In this document: piece by piece, positions 8,308 through 17,278 of the stretch
Layout: the number at the start of each line of letters is the position of its first letter
Numbering within the stretch: the stretch's first letter is position 1
From: Leptospira harrisiae
GTDB lineage: Bacteria > Spirochaetota > Leptospiria > Leptospirales > Leptospiraceae
Direction of reading: 5' to 3'
Assembly: GCF_002811945.1 (NCBI RefSeq)
Contig: NZ_NPDX01000001.1
Coordinates: forward strand, 1,434,501 to 1,498,500
DNA length: 64,000 nucleotides
Made by a program: the position numbers and the translations under genes
The notes under the pieces: generated by a model
What the model saw: the letters and a program-made list of their open reading frames with translations, nothing else
Databases searched by the model: none
What the model was told of the DNA's origin: nothing

Positions 8308-8335
8308 TTGACTCTCGGAGTCGATTCTATACTTT
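8308..8335 (+). promoter_or_regulatory. Promoter of tRNA-Asp with a palindrome between -35 and -10
   Basis: A -35-like TTGACT at 8308-8313 and a -10-like TACTTT at 8330-8335 (16-bp spacing; TATACT at 8328 is the alternative at 14) precede the tRNA by about 15 nt. A perfect inverted repeat GACTC-TCG-GAGTC at 8310-8322 overlaps the -35 and fills the spacer. Confidence 0.5.
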
Positions 8336-8350
8336 GGTTTTTATTCCGAT

Positions 8351-8427
<77 letters not shown>

Positions 8428-8441
8428 TCGGTTTTTCCCCT

Positions 8442-9461
8442 TTACTCAATATACTCTTCTTTTTCCTTCTTAAACAGAATCTGATTTTCTTCTTCTAAGA
8501 CCCTGGCAACTTGAACAATTTTACTTCTTGCTTCGTTTATCTCTCGTAAGGTGACACGAGGTTTCATGTCCAAAGCATCTAAAATATCCTCCGATCTATT
8601 TTGACTCATATTGTTTAGGAATTTTTTCCTGATTTCATCCCCAGCACCCCGGATGGCAAGGGATATGGAAGTGTCATCAGCCAAACGATTGATTAGGATT
8701 CGCATTTCTTTATTATCCAAGGAAAGAATGTCTTCGAATGTATAGAGTTTTTCACGAACTTGGTCGGCCACATCAGGAGATGATTCTTCCAGTTCCGAAA
8801 GGATGGTTTCTTCGGCCCCTTTTTCCATAAAGTTCAAAATGTTCGCAAGGACGTGAGCACCACCAGCTTCGGAGTATTCCTGTTTGTCTCTTTCTTCGTA
8901 TCGTTTTTTGAGAATGCGAGCAATGTTTTGGATCACATCGGGATGGGTTTTGGATGTGGTGGCGAGTCTTACAGCAATTTTTGCTTGTTCTGGTTTCGGA
9001 AAAAGTTTCAAAACATCGGCTGCCTTTTTTGGATCCAAATGCGATAAGGTCACAGCAATGATTTGTGGGGATTCGGTTCCAAGCATTCCCTGTAAAACCC
9101 CTGGTTCCACTTGGTTTAAAAATTCAAAATCGTTTTTCGTTTCTTCTTTATGGATTTTTTTTAAGATCACATTGGCTTTTTCTGCGCCCACTGTATGTTC
9201 CAAAAGGGACTTGGCCGTGGAGAGCCCACCGGATGTGGTTTCGTTTAAGTCTTCGATGGTATTATGAAATTCTTTTAAAATGACTTCTCTTTCTTCTTTG
9301 GAGATGGAGCGGATTTTAGACATTTCCAAAATCACAGCTTCGAGCATAGAGTCGTCTAGGTGTTTTAGAACATCGGCAGCTCTTTCTTTGCCAAGGGATA
9401 AAAGGAGTAGGGCGGCTTTCCTTACGCCAGGAGTGGCGGATGTACTGTTCTCAGGCTTCAT
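8442..9461 (-). CDS. fliG: Flagellar motor switch protein FliG
   Basis: A 339-residue cytoplasmic protein of the C-ring, which couples torque from the stator to rotor and passes the CheY signal on to direction switching. The N-terminal GVRKAALLLLSLG segment, the middle-domain EPGVLQGMLGTESPQIIAVTL segment (an EHPQTIA-type motif) and the C-terminal charged helix region (ADDTSISLAIRGA, KFLNNMSQNRSEDI) are all characteristic of FliG, and length is normal. It is a single gene here, convergent with tRNA-Asp and divergent from the small gene at 9591. Spirochaete genomes can carry more than one fliG; which copy this is cannot be told from the window. Confidence 0.95.
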   Translation of the reverse strand: MKPENSTSATPGVRKAALLLLSLGKERAADVLKHLDDSMLEAVILEMSKIRSISKEEREVILKEFHNTIEDLNETTSGGLSTAKSLLEHTVGAEKANVILKKIHKEETKNDFEFLNQVEPGVLQGMLGTESPQIIAVTLSHLDPKKAADVLKLFPKPEQAKIAVRLATTSKTHPDVIQNIARILKKRYEERDKQEYSEAGGAHVLANILNFMEKGAEETILSELEESSPDVADQVREKLYTFEDILSLDNKEMRILINRLADDTSISLAIRGAGDEIRKKFLNNMSQNRSEDILDALDMKPRVTLREINEARSKIVQVARVLEEENQILFKKEKEEYIE

Positions 9462-9590
9462 GTGACATAATTCTCCCGGTTTCCTGATACTGTCAAAAAA
9501 AACTTACCTAATGAGACAAAATTTTCTAAAGGTCTCATAAAATCGTACGATACCCTTTGTAAGTTACAAAGATAAGGAACAGAAAACCAG
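9462..9590 (+). promoter_or_regulatory. Palindrome-rich leader of the small gene at 9591
   Basis: This 129-bp gap holds three inverted repeats: ATGAGAC 9511-9517 with GTCTCAT 9532-9538; the 10-bp palindrome ATCGTACGAT at 9542-9551; and CTTTGTAA-G-TTACAAAG at 9555-9571, only 20 nt before the start codon. A 22-nt motif at 9477-9498 closely matches the region upstream of rpsU (16985-17005). Confidence 0.5.
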
Positions 9591-9800
9591 ATGGACAAAG
9601 CACACAAATTCAAAAACACACTCGAAAGATACATCCACTACCGAGGAATTGATATCGTTCTTCACCTCAAAGACGGCAAAAGCATTGAACTTGATAAAAA
9701 TCGCCAAATGATGGATGATATCGTGATCGGGAACTTAGCAAGTGGTGTGGTTCGTATCCCCATCGCCGACATCCAAAGCGCTGATTTTTTCGCAGCTTAA
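9591..9800 (+). CDS. Small conserved-looking protein of unknown function
   Basis: A 69-residue acidic/basic mixed protein, no signal peptide or membrane span. The body (RGIDIVLHLKDGKSIELDKNR, then VRIPIADIQSADFF) reads as a small beta-rich domain of the Sm/YqaI-like or PRC-like size, but no family can be named. It starts at an ATG with AAGGA about 13 nt upstream, in a good coding frame, and is preceded by an unusually structured leader. It is divergent from fliG and convergent with pdhC. The gene is believable because of the RBS, the lack of competing frames and the regular codon use. Confidence 0.65.
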   Translation: MDKAHKFKNTLERYIHYRGIDIVLHLKDGKSIELDKNRQMMDDIVIGNLASGVVRIPIADIQSADFFAA

Positions 9801-9822
9801 TCCATTCACATCATCTTAAGAG

Positions 9823-11175
<1,353 letters not shown>

Positions 11176-11186
11176 GGGCAGTTCTC

Positions 11187-12161
11187 CTACTGTAACATCT
11201 CGCGGATGGTATCGGCAACTCTTGTTGCATTGGGCAAACTCATTCGTTCTAAGTTGGCAGCGTAAGACATAGGAACATCCATTTGAGTCACTCGTTCCAC
11301 AGGATGGTCTAAATAAGCGAAGGCATTTTTTTGGATGAGGTAAGCAATTTGAGCTCCAAATCCAGCCACAGGCCATCCTTCTTCGACAACAATAGCTCGG
11401 TTTGTTTTTTTAACGGATTCATAAATTAGATTTTCATCTAACGGGCGTAAACTGCGGAGATCCACAATTTCCACAGAGATCCCTTCTTTTTCGAGAATAC
11501 TTGCGGCTTCTTCGGCAAACCCAAGGGCCCTTGACCAAGTCACTAGGGTAATGTCTGTTCCTTTCCGTTTGATTTCACCAAGTCCTAATGGAATGGTGTA
11601 TTCCTGTTCAGGGACTTCCCCTTTGGATCCGTATAATACTTCTGATTCGATAAAAATGGTAGGGTTATTGTCTCTGATGGAGGATTTGAGTAGGCCATAG
11701 GCATCTTTTGGAGTGGCCGGACAAACCACTTTTAGTCCCGGGCAATGGGCATACCAAGATTCGAAGGCTTGCGAGTGTTGGGCACCAAGCCTCCCCCCAA
11801 CGCCACCAGCACCACGAAAGACAATCGGCATGGGGAACTGGCCTCCACTCATAAAATTCATTTTTGCAGCGGAGTTAATGATTTGGTCAATGGCAACAAG
11901 GGAAAAGTTCCAAGTCATAAATTCAATGATGGGACGTAGACCCACCATCGCCGAACCCACTCCAATCCCTGCAAATCCATTTTCAGAAATGGGAGTGTCG
12001 ATCACTCGTTCCTCTCCAAATTTATCGAGCATCCCTTGGGAAACTTTATAAGCCCCTTGGTAATGGCCCACTTCTTCTCCCATAAGGTAAATGAGTGGAT
12101 CTTTTTCCATTTCTTCTACCATGGCACGATTTAATGCTTCTCTGTAAGTTAGGATGGCCAT
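11187..12161 (-). CDS. pdhB: Pyruvate dehydrogenase complex E1 component, beta subunit
   Basis: A 324-residue transketolase-like subunit that with E1 alpha decarboxylates pyruvate on thiamine diphosphate. It has the usual start (TYREALNRAMVEEM), the MGEEVGHYQGAYKVSQGM and GVGSAMVGLRPI segments, and the C-terminal VVEEGWPVAGFGAQIA region that closes the complex. The ATG at 12161 directly follows the TAA of pdhA with no spacer, and a GAGGAT site lies inside the end of pdhA, so translation is coupled. Branched-chain 2-oxoacid dehydrogenase E1 beta is the main alternative; the order E1a-E1b-E2 and sequence look favour pyruvate. Confidence 0.93.
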   Translation of the reverse strand: MAILTYREALNRAMVEEMEKDPLIYLMGEEVGHYQGAYKVSQGMLDKFGEERVIDTPISENGFAGIGVGSAMVGLRPIIEFMTWNFSLVAIDQIINSAAKMNFMSGGQFPMPIVFRGAGGVGGRLGAQHSQAFESWYAHCPGLKVVCPATPKDAYGLLKSSIRDNNPTIFIESEVLYGSKGEVPEQEYTIPLGLGEIKRKGTDITLVTWSRALGFAEEAASILEKEGISVEIVDLRSLRPLDENLIYESVKKTNRAIVVEEGWPVAGFGAQIAYLIQKNAFAYLDHPVERVTQMDVPMSYAANLERMSLPNATRVADTIREMLQ

Positions 12162-13148
12162 TTATTTATCCTCCGCATACACGAACTTGTGTAGTTGAGA
12201 AAGAGGGGGCTCTGGGGAGGTTTCTGCATATTGGTAAGCTTCATCAATTTGAGATTGGATATCCAAATCCATTTTGTCTAATTCTTCTGTTTTAATTCCA
12301 CCTAACTCTAGTTCGTGTCTTGCTCGCATGAGAGGGTCTTTCTTTTTGTAAGCTTCTAATTCTTCTTTGGTTCTGTACTTTGCAGGATCGGACATGGAAT
12401 GCCCTCGAAACCGGTAAGTGGAAACTTCAATGAGAGTGGGGCCTTCGCCGCGACGTGCTCGTTCCACCGCAACTTGGACATGTTCTTTTACTTTTCTGAC
12501 TTCATCCCCTTCGATATGATCGCGAGCCATATCATATGCATAGGCTCTCACAGACACATCTTTGACTGCAAGAGCACGGTATTCTGGAGTTCCCATCGCA
12601 TAATGGTTGTTCTCGCAAATAAATACAACTGGGAGTTTCCAAATGGCAGCCAGGTTCAATCCTTCATGAAAGGATCCAATATTGGCAGCACCTTCTCCAA
12701 AAAAACATATAGTAACAGAATCTTCTTTTTTATATTTGGATGCGAATGCAATTCCGGCAGCAAGTGAGATATGTCCACCTACAATGCCGTGGCCACCCAT
12801 AAAATGTGCGTTACGATCAAAAAAGTGCATCGAACCGCCGTTACCTTTTGAGATTCCCGTACCTTTGCCAAATAACTCTGCCATCAGAGGTTTGGGGTTT
12901 AATCCTCTAGCCAATGCATGTCCATGATCTCGATAAGTAGAAACAATATAGTCTCTAGGTGTAAGGGCTGCGATGGAACCAACTCCGACCGCTTCTTGGC
13001 CGATATACAAATGTAAAAACCCACCAATTTTTCCTACGCTATAGGCTTTGGCTGCGGCTTCCTCAAACTTTCGTATAAGTACCATTTGTCTGTAGAACTC
13101 TTTCAACTCGCTCACTGATTGTGAGTCTTTTGGGATAGAAGAAACCAA
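12162..13148 (-). CDS. pdhA: Pyruvate dehydrogenase complex E1 component, alpha subunit
   Basis: A 328-residue thiamine diphosphate-binding subunit. It shows the RKFEEAAAKAYSVGKIGGFLHLYIGQEA start, the GNGGSMHFF loop, and a cofactor-binding motif that begins GEGAANIG and ends in ENN (a GDG...NN motif with Glu in place of Asp), then the phosphorylation-loop-like RFRGHSMSDPAKYR segment. The start is a TTG at 13146-13148: a full GGAGG site sits 6 nt upstream (13155-13159) and no ATG competes, so the rare start codon is well supported. It heads the operon; an inverted repeat lies just before the RBS. Confidence 0.93.
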   Translation of the reverse strand: MVSSIPKDSQSVSELKEFYRQMVLIRKFEEAAAKAYSVGKIGGFLHLYIGQEAVGVGSIAALTPRDYIVSTYRDHGHALARGLNPKPLMAELFGKGTGISKGNGGSMHFFDRNAHFMGGHGIVGGHISLAAGIAFASKYKKEDSVTICFFGEGAANIGSFHEGLNLAAIWKLPVVFICENNHYAMGTPEYRALAVKDVSVRAYAYDMARDHIEGDEVRKVKEHVQVAVERARRGEGPTLIEVSTYRFRGHSMSDPAKYRTKEELEAYKKKDPLMRARHELELGGIKTEELDKMDLDIQSQIDEAYQYAETSPEPPLSQLHKFVYAEDK

Positions 13149-13163
13149 CGAGAACCTCCAAAA

Positions 13164-13190
13164 CGTCTAAAAAACTACACTATTTAGACG
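13164..13190. promoter_or_regulatory. Inverted repeat in the leader of the pdh operon
   Basis: CGTCTAAA at 13164-13171 and TTTAGACG at 13183-13190 form a perfect 8-bp inverted repeat with an 11-nt spacer, 4 nt upstream of the GGAGG site of pdhA. It may be an operator or a leader hairpin that affects translation start. Confidence 0.5.
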
Positions 13191-13253
13191 CAGAAGGAAA
13201 GCAAAAATCTTGCTCTCAGAAGGATCGTAGAAGACAGTTTCCTTAGGACATTT

Positions 13254-14537
13254 ATGAAAATTACGAATGCTGGAATTGAATTCTTGGAATTCAATGAATT
13301 TAAAAATTTTGCAGTTGATTATGATTTGTTAGGGTCTGTTTCCCTGAGTGAACCTGTTGTCGATAAAAACGGCAATATACTAATCAAAGAAAAAGTGGCG
13401 ATCAAGGAAAACGTTTTAAAAAAACTAGAAGGTATGGAAGGAAACTACATTCCTTCATTTAAGTTAGCAATGTCCAAGGATTTGATGCGGATGCTTCGAA
13501 TGGTCCTTTCGAAAGCAATCTTAAGCAGAATCGAAGATAGAAGCAACGAATTTGTGTTTCATCTATATGAACAAAATGCAGAACGAATGGCAAGTCTCAA
13601 AGGTATCATTCAAAATTCATTTTATTCCAAATCTTTGGCTTTATCTTTTTTTCGTGTCCTTCTCAATCACAAAGAATTTTTTAATCATCTCGCTGACTTC
13701 GGACTTTTGAGTTTAGGATCAGTCATTCAAAAACAATATGGATTTAAGATGGTCAATCGGTTCAGTTTTCTTGCAGGTCTTTGTGCAGACGTCGCAGTAT
13801 CTAAAGAAGGTTTGTATAAACAAAGTTTTTTTGGTTCTTCCTTAACTTCTGCGGTTGGACTTTCTCTTGAAATCGCAAGGAAACTAAACCTTCCTGAAGA
13901 AGTGATTAGTGCCATAAACAGCCATGGTTCGAATGGGTTTGAAATTCCTGGCGTGTCTCCTGCCAATGTAAACGTCGATGACCTTCGCAAACACCAATTA
14001 AACCAGGACCTTCTCATGGGAAGTGGAATGGAAGATGATGCCAGTGATGATGAGGAAGAAGAAGGTGAGTATGCAGATGATACTGCCGAAGTGACACTGG
14101 ATGCTTTGAAAATTGCTCGTTACATTATGGAAAATCTAAAGGTAACCTCAGATAAAGAGCATGTTTCCGAGAAACTACTGGTGATGTTCACTTATAATGC
14201 GGAGAAAGGACTTTTTCGAAAGGAACTTGCTGATCCTATGATTGACAGGTTCAAAGAATTTGACCAAGCCATCAAACGAATTCGTACCATTGCCGAAATT
14301 GAGAATAAATGTAAGTTCCAGTCATCAGCTTGGGCCTATCCAAAACCAAAAGCGGCACAGATTTTGTGTCGGGATAAAAATTACCAATGCCCTTGGATCG
14401 TCAATGGTTGGGATCTCCGAATCATTTCCCCCCAAGATCCATTTGGTCATATAGGTACCTCTCTTGATGTGGGAACCTATCCTAAGTGTGCCTTAGAAGA
14501 AGAACTTCATGAAAAGATTAAGTATACAGACAGTTAA
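13254..14537 (+). CDS. Protein of unknown function with a degenerate HD-GYP-like core
   Basis: A 427-residue soluble protein divergent from the pdh operon; ATG start with TTAGGA about 8 nt upstream. The region from about residue 155 to 245 reads like an HD-GYP domain in outline (LLSLGSVIQKQYG, FLAGLCADVAVSKEG, SLEIARKLNLPEEVISAINSHGSNGFEIPG), but the HD pair and HHExxDGxGYP are replaced, so it is probably catalytically inactive. A very acidic stretch (EDDASDDEEEEGEYADD) follows at about 258-275. The C-terminal third has conserved-type cysteines (NKCKF, ILCRDKNYQCPWI, YPKCALEEE) that could bind a metal. I do not recognise the family; the HD-GYP relation is inference. Confidence 0.6.
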   Translation: MKITNAGIEFLEFNEFKNFAVDYDLLGSVSLSEPVVDKNGNILIKEKVAIKENVLKKLEGMEGNYIPSFKLAMSKDLMRMLRMVLSKAILSRIEDRSNEFVFHLYEQNAERMASLKGIIQNSFYSKSLALSFFRVLLNHKEFFNHLADFGLLSLGSVIQKQYGFKMVNRFSFLAGLCADVAVSKEGLYKQSFFGSSLTSAVGLSLEIARKLNLPEEVISAINSHGSNGFEIPGVSPANVNVDDLRKHQLNQDLLMGSGMEDDASDDEEEEGEYADDTAEVTLDALKIARYIMENLKVTSDKEHVSEKLLVMFTYNAEKGLFRKELADPMIDRFKEFDQAIKRIRTIAEIENKCKFQSSAWAYPKPKAAQILCRDKNYQCPWIVNGWDLRIISPQDPFGHIGTSLDVGTYPKCALEEELHEKIKYTDS

Positions 14538-14602
14538 TAGTAAAACTTTCGTATGTAATTGTTAGTTGGTTTTGAACGAGAGAGGGGAAGGTATAAAATT
14601 AA

Positions 14603-14630
14603 AAAACCAACCGAAACTTCGGTTGGTTTT
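14603..14630. terminator. Bidirectional rho-independent terminator
   Basis: AAAACCAACCGAA at 14603-14615 and TTCGGTTGGTTTT at 14618-14630 form a perfect 13-bp stem with a 2-nt central AC (a UUCG-like turn in RNA), A-rich on one side and T-rich on the other. It lies between two convergent genes and can serve both. Confidence 0.9.
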
Positions 14631-14650
14631 CTTTTTACAGAAAAAGATGA

Positions 14651-14899
14651 TTAGAAACCTGCTGGTTTTTTAATGTCTTTTGTTGCGTCTTTGATCGCAC
14701 CAGTTGCTGCTTTTTTAGCCTCTGCTTCTGCAGTTTTTACAGCTGCATCAACTTTTTTCTCTACTTCTGTAGTTACTTTTTTTGCTGCATCTTCAACAGA
14801 TTCGATTTTTTCTTCAACAACTGGTTCTTCTTTTTTGCAGAATGCAAGTCCAGAAGCCATAGTGACACCAAGAATTAAAACGAGTAGTTTTTTATTCAT
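14651..14899 (-). CDS. Small alanine/lysine-rich lipoprotein
   Basis: An 82-residue protein from the ATG at 14899 (AGGAG about 10 nt upstream; the frame extends upstream to 14935 without reason). Residues 1-20 are a lipoprotein signal (MNKKLLVLILGV...) ending in a spirochaete-type lipobox LAFC with Cys21 as the lipidated residue. The 61-residue mature part begins acidic (KKEEPVVEEKIE) and continues as a single amphipathic Ala/Lys/Glu/Val helix, as in murein lipoprotein-like or Lpp-like coiled coils. It is likely anchored in a membrane facing the periplasm; function unknown. It is followed by a shared terminator. Confidence 0.75.
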   Translation of the reverse strand: MNKKLLVLILGVTMASGLAFCKKEEPVVEEKIESVEDAAKKVTTEVEKKVDAAVKTAEAEAKKAATGAIKDATKDIKKPAGF

Positions 14900-14988
14900 T
14901 GAAAGTTTTCTCCTAAAATCTTTTAATTCTGCCAAAACTAATAGATAGAGATTTCCTTTGAAAGAAATTTCTGTATTTGTTTCGAAAA

Positions 14989-16023
14989 TTATGACTTTGG
15001 AACAAATGTAAGGAATTCTTCTACTTCCTTTTTGCTACCAATAATGAGCGTTGTTCGTTCATGAAGGTCTTTCGGTGTGAGGTCTAAAATCCTTTCTCCT
15101 TTCACTGTCACGGCCATTCCCCCAGCTTGCTCTGCGATGTAAGCCATGGGAGCCGCTTCGTATAACAACCTTAGTTTTCCATTAGGGTACTTGGAAGATT
15201 TTGTATCGTTAGGATAGAGAAAAATTCCGCCTTTGAGAAGGTTCCTATGGAAATCAGCAACAAGGGAACCGATATAACGAGCAGTTTTTGGTTTTTTTCC
15301 TCCTTCGATCGATTTGATTTTTTGGAGGTACGCTTGTACTTCTGGCGACCAATAAGAAGCATTTCCTTCGTTGGCGGAATAAATATCCCCAGAGGTAGGC
15401 ATTTGCATATTGGGATGTGAGAGTAAAAATTCCCCCACACTTGGATCTAAGGTAAACCCTGAAACTCCCTTTCCTGTAGAAAGAACAAGCATGGTGGAAG
15501 ATCCATAAATGATATAACCTGCACAGCGTTGCAGATGGCCTTGTTGTAATAAATCTCTTTCGTTTCCCGGCTCTTTGGAATTGGGTTCTAACCTTTGGTG
15601 GATGGAAAAAATAGTACCTATGGAAACATTTGTATCGATATTCGAAGATCCGTCTAGAGGATCGATTGCCATCGTGTATTTTCCAATATTATACCCACCA
15701 GGAATGGGGATGATGTGTTCGTGTTCCTCACTGGCGAGCACACAAAGGTGGCCACAAATTTTAAGGGATTGGTTGAATGCATTGTCAGCATATTGGTCCA
15801 GTTTCATCTGGGTTTCCCCTTGGACATTGGTATCCTCGGTAGCACCAAGAATGTCGTCCAGAAGGCCTGCCTTTCTTACTTCGCGACCAACAATTTTGGC
15901 TGCATAGACAAGATGACTGAGTAAGGCTGTAAATTCTCCGGAAGCATGAGGGATTTTGAGTTGCTCTTCTAGAATGAATTGCGATAGAGAGATGAGTTTT
16001 TTTTGTTTCGGTGTTGCGTTCAC
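14989..16023 (-). CDS. fbp: Fructose-1,6-bisphosphatase, class I
   Basis: A 344-residue enzyme of gluconeogenesis that hydrolyses fructose 1,6-bisphosphate to fructose 6-phosphate. The metal and phosphate-binding motif DPLDGSSN is at 121-128, ASEEHEH precedes it, and the KLRLLYEAAPMAYIAEQAGG substrate region (here residues near 287-306) is present; length is that of class I enzymes. The start is a GTG at 16021-16023 with GGGGA just upstream; no ATG competes. Leptospira grow on fatty acids and need gluconeogenesis, so the gene fits with glpD and the acyl-CoA genes nearby (inference). Confidence 0.95.
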   Translation of the reverse strand: MNATPKQKKLISLSQFILEEQLKIPHASGEFTALLSHLVYAAKIVGREVRKAGLLDDILGATEDTNVQGETQMKLDQYADNAFNQSLKICGHLCVLASEEHEHIIPIPGGYNIGKYTMAIDPLDGSSNIDTNVSIGTIFSIHQRLEPNSKEPGNERDLLQQGHLQRCAGYIIYGSSTMLVLSTGKGVSGFTLDPSVGEFLLSHPNMQMPTSGDIYSANEGNASYWSPEVQAYLQKIKSIEGGKKPKTARYIGSLVADFHRNLLKGGIFLYPNDTKSSKYPNGKLRLLYEAAPMAYIAEQAGGMAVTVKGERILDLTPKDLHERTTLIIGSKKEVEEFLTFVPKS

Positions 16024-16050
16024 AGGTTCCCCGAGTTGTTTTTACTCCAT

Positions 16051-16075
16051 TTTGGGGGCGTAACGCCAGGGGCAA
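16051..16075. repeat. GC-rich palindrome upstream of fbp
   Basis: GGCGT-A-ACGCC at 16057-16067 sits in a G-run context (TTTTGGGGG before, AGGGG after) in the divergent gap between fbp and the gene at 16129. It could be an operator, or a piece of a dispersed intergenic repeat; no second copy was seen in this window. Confidence 0.35.
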
Positions 16076-16128
16076 TCCTTTCTCCTTTTGATTGGCAATG
16101 TCCTTACCGATACTAAAACTAGATTCCG

Positions 16129-16953
16129 ATGATAGATCCAACGCACGTAAGTCCATCCCCCTCCATGCAGATGACAGATTACCATTCTCGAAGGCTTGGA
16201 ATCAGTTTTGCCAGTGTCGGCGCCCATTTGGGATGGGTGTATCTTGCCGGTGAAATCGTTTATGAGTTTGGCAGAACGGAAAAAGAAGAGTGGCTACGTA
16301 ACCTTGTTTCCTCGCAATTTGCGAGCCTGGTTCGGGATCTGGAATTTATGGACCCCAAATCCCTTGGGACTTTTTCCGAAGAGGGAAGGGATTTAAAGGT
16401 CAACATCATACGTCTTCCTGAAGGAGAAGTTCCTGTTTTTGCCCTTGTTGTTCAGGAAATCGAACCAGAACTTTCTAAACGAAATTGGGAGGACCTTTCC
16501 AACCAAGTTTTGACCTTTTGTGCAACGGGGATTTCTCTTCGAGAAAAGAACCTTCTCGACTTCCAATCCATTATAGATCCCATTCGAAAAAAAATGGATC
16601 GTTCGCTTTCCAAAGACGTAGTTTCCGGCGTGATCGCTTTTTTCCACCTCCAAGATCTCTCTCCTTTTTTTAAACCTTTGGGTGTTGTCAAAAGCCAAGA
16701 AATTTTGCGCGAAGTGACGGCTACCCTCCATAAAGAAACAAGAGAAAATGAATTCAATTTCCAATTGAATCCAAGGTCCTATTTTCTATTTTGTCCGGGT
16801 GAGACACTGGATGGAGCGAACCAAAGATTTGGATCGCTTTACTTTCCTTCCAAACATTTGATTTTGGACTATAAGTTAAAGATTTTCCCGATAGATCGGG
16901 AGATTTTGGCCGATGAGACTCGGTTTTCTTCTATTTTCATCGAAAATTTCTGA
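16129..16953 (+). CDS. Protein of unknown function with a degenerate GGDEF-like domain
   Basis: A 274-residue soluble protein, divergent from fbp. Residues about 165-265 follow the outline of a diguanylate-cyclase fold: a strand and turn with FFHLQDLSPFFKPLG (normally F-x-x-D-x-D-x-FK-x-x-x-D), then a helix SQEILREVTATL, then where GGDEF should stand only NPRSYFLFCPG. Catalytic and c-di-GMP-binding residues are therefore missing. The N-terminal 160 residues have no recognised domain. The start is uncertain: ATG 16129 has no clear Shine-Dalgarno site, and ATG at 16165 is possible. The relation to GGDEF is inference from pattern. Confidence 0.5.
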   Translation: MIDPTHVSPSPSMQMTDYHSRRLGISFASVGAHLGWVYLAGEIVYEFGRTEKEEWLRNLVSSQFASLVRDLEFMDPKSLGTFSEEGRDLKVNIIRLPEGEVPVFALVVQEIEPELSKRNWEDLSNQVLTFCATGISLREKNLLDFQSIIDPIRKKMDRSLSKDVVSGVIAFFHLQDLSPFFKPLGVVKSQEILREVTATLHKETRENEFNFQLNPRSYFLFCPGETLDGANQRFGSLYFPSKHLILDYKLKIFPIDREILADETRFSSIFIENF

Positions 16954-16970
16954 TTTGTTTTTCGGCTGAA

Positions 16971-16998
16971 TTGACAAATCAGGGCGGTTTCCGATACC
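16971..16998 (+). promoter_or_regulatory. Candidate promoter of the rpsU-yqeY-dnaG-rpoD operon
   Basis: A perfect -35 TTGACA at 16971-16976 is followed after 16 bp by GATACC (16993-16998), a weak -10. The -10 part belongs to a 21-nt motif (16985-17005) that is nearly repeated at 9477-9498. Confidence 0.5.
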
Positions 16999-17034
16999 GT
17001 CAAAACTAGACCATTTTTACAAAAGGACAGTTGT

Positions 17035-17259
17035 TTGTCTATGACCCCACAAGTAGGGATTTATTTAAAAGAAGGGGAATCAATCGAGGCTGCGCTTCGT
17101 AGGTTCAAAAGAGATTGTGCGAATGCAGGTATCATGAGCGAAATTAAACGCCGTGAGTACTTCGAAAAGCCGAGTGTTGTCAAAAAAAAGGCAGTCGAAG
17201 CAGCGAAACGCAAACGAGACAAAAAGAAAAGATTATTTGCTAAAAAAGATAAACTGTAA
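17035..17259 (+). CDS. rpsU: 30S ribosomal protein S21
   Basis: A 74-residue basic protein of the small ribosomal subunit. It carries the S21 core ESIEAALRRFKRDCANAGI followed by KRREYFEKPSVVKKK and a strongly basic C-terminal tail (KRKRDKKKRLFAKKDKL). The start is either the TTG at 17035, which has AAGGA 7 nt upstream, or the ATG at 17041, 13 nt from the same site; spacing favours the TTG. It is first in the classical macromolecular-synthesis cluster with yqeY, dnaG and rpoD, which ties ribosome, replication and transcription initiation genes together. Confidence 0.93.
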   Translation: MSMTPQVGIYLKEGESIEAALRRFKRDCANAGIMSEIKRREYFEKPSVVKKKAVEAAKRKRDKKKRLFAKKDKL

Positions 17260-17278
17260 TCTTTAAGCCGGTGATCCA

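Noticed and set aside
8884..9267. A 127-residue plus-strand frame opposite fliG
   Set aside because: Complement of a complete fliG; no start signal.
11176..11376. N-terminal extension of pdhC into pdhB
   Set aside because: It overlaps the end of pdhB in another frame; the lipoyl domain starts at the ATG at 11175, which has GGAG.
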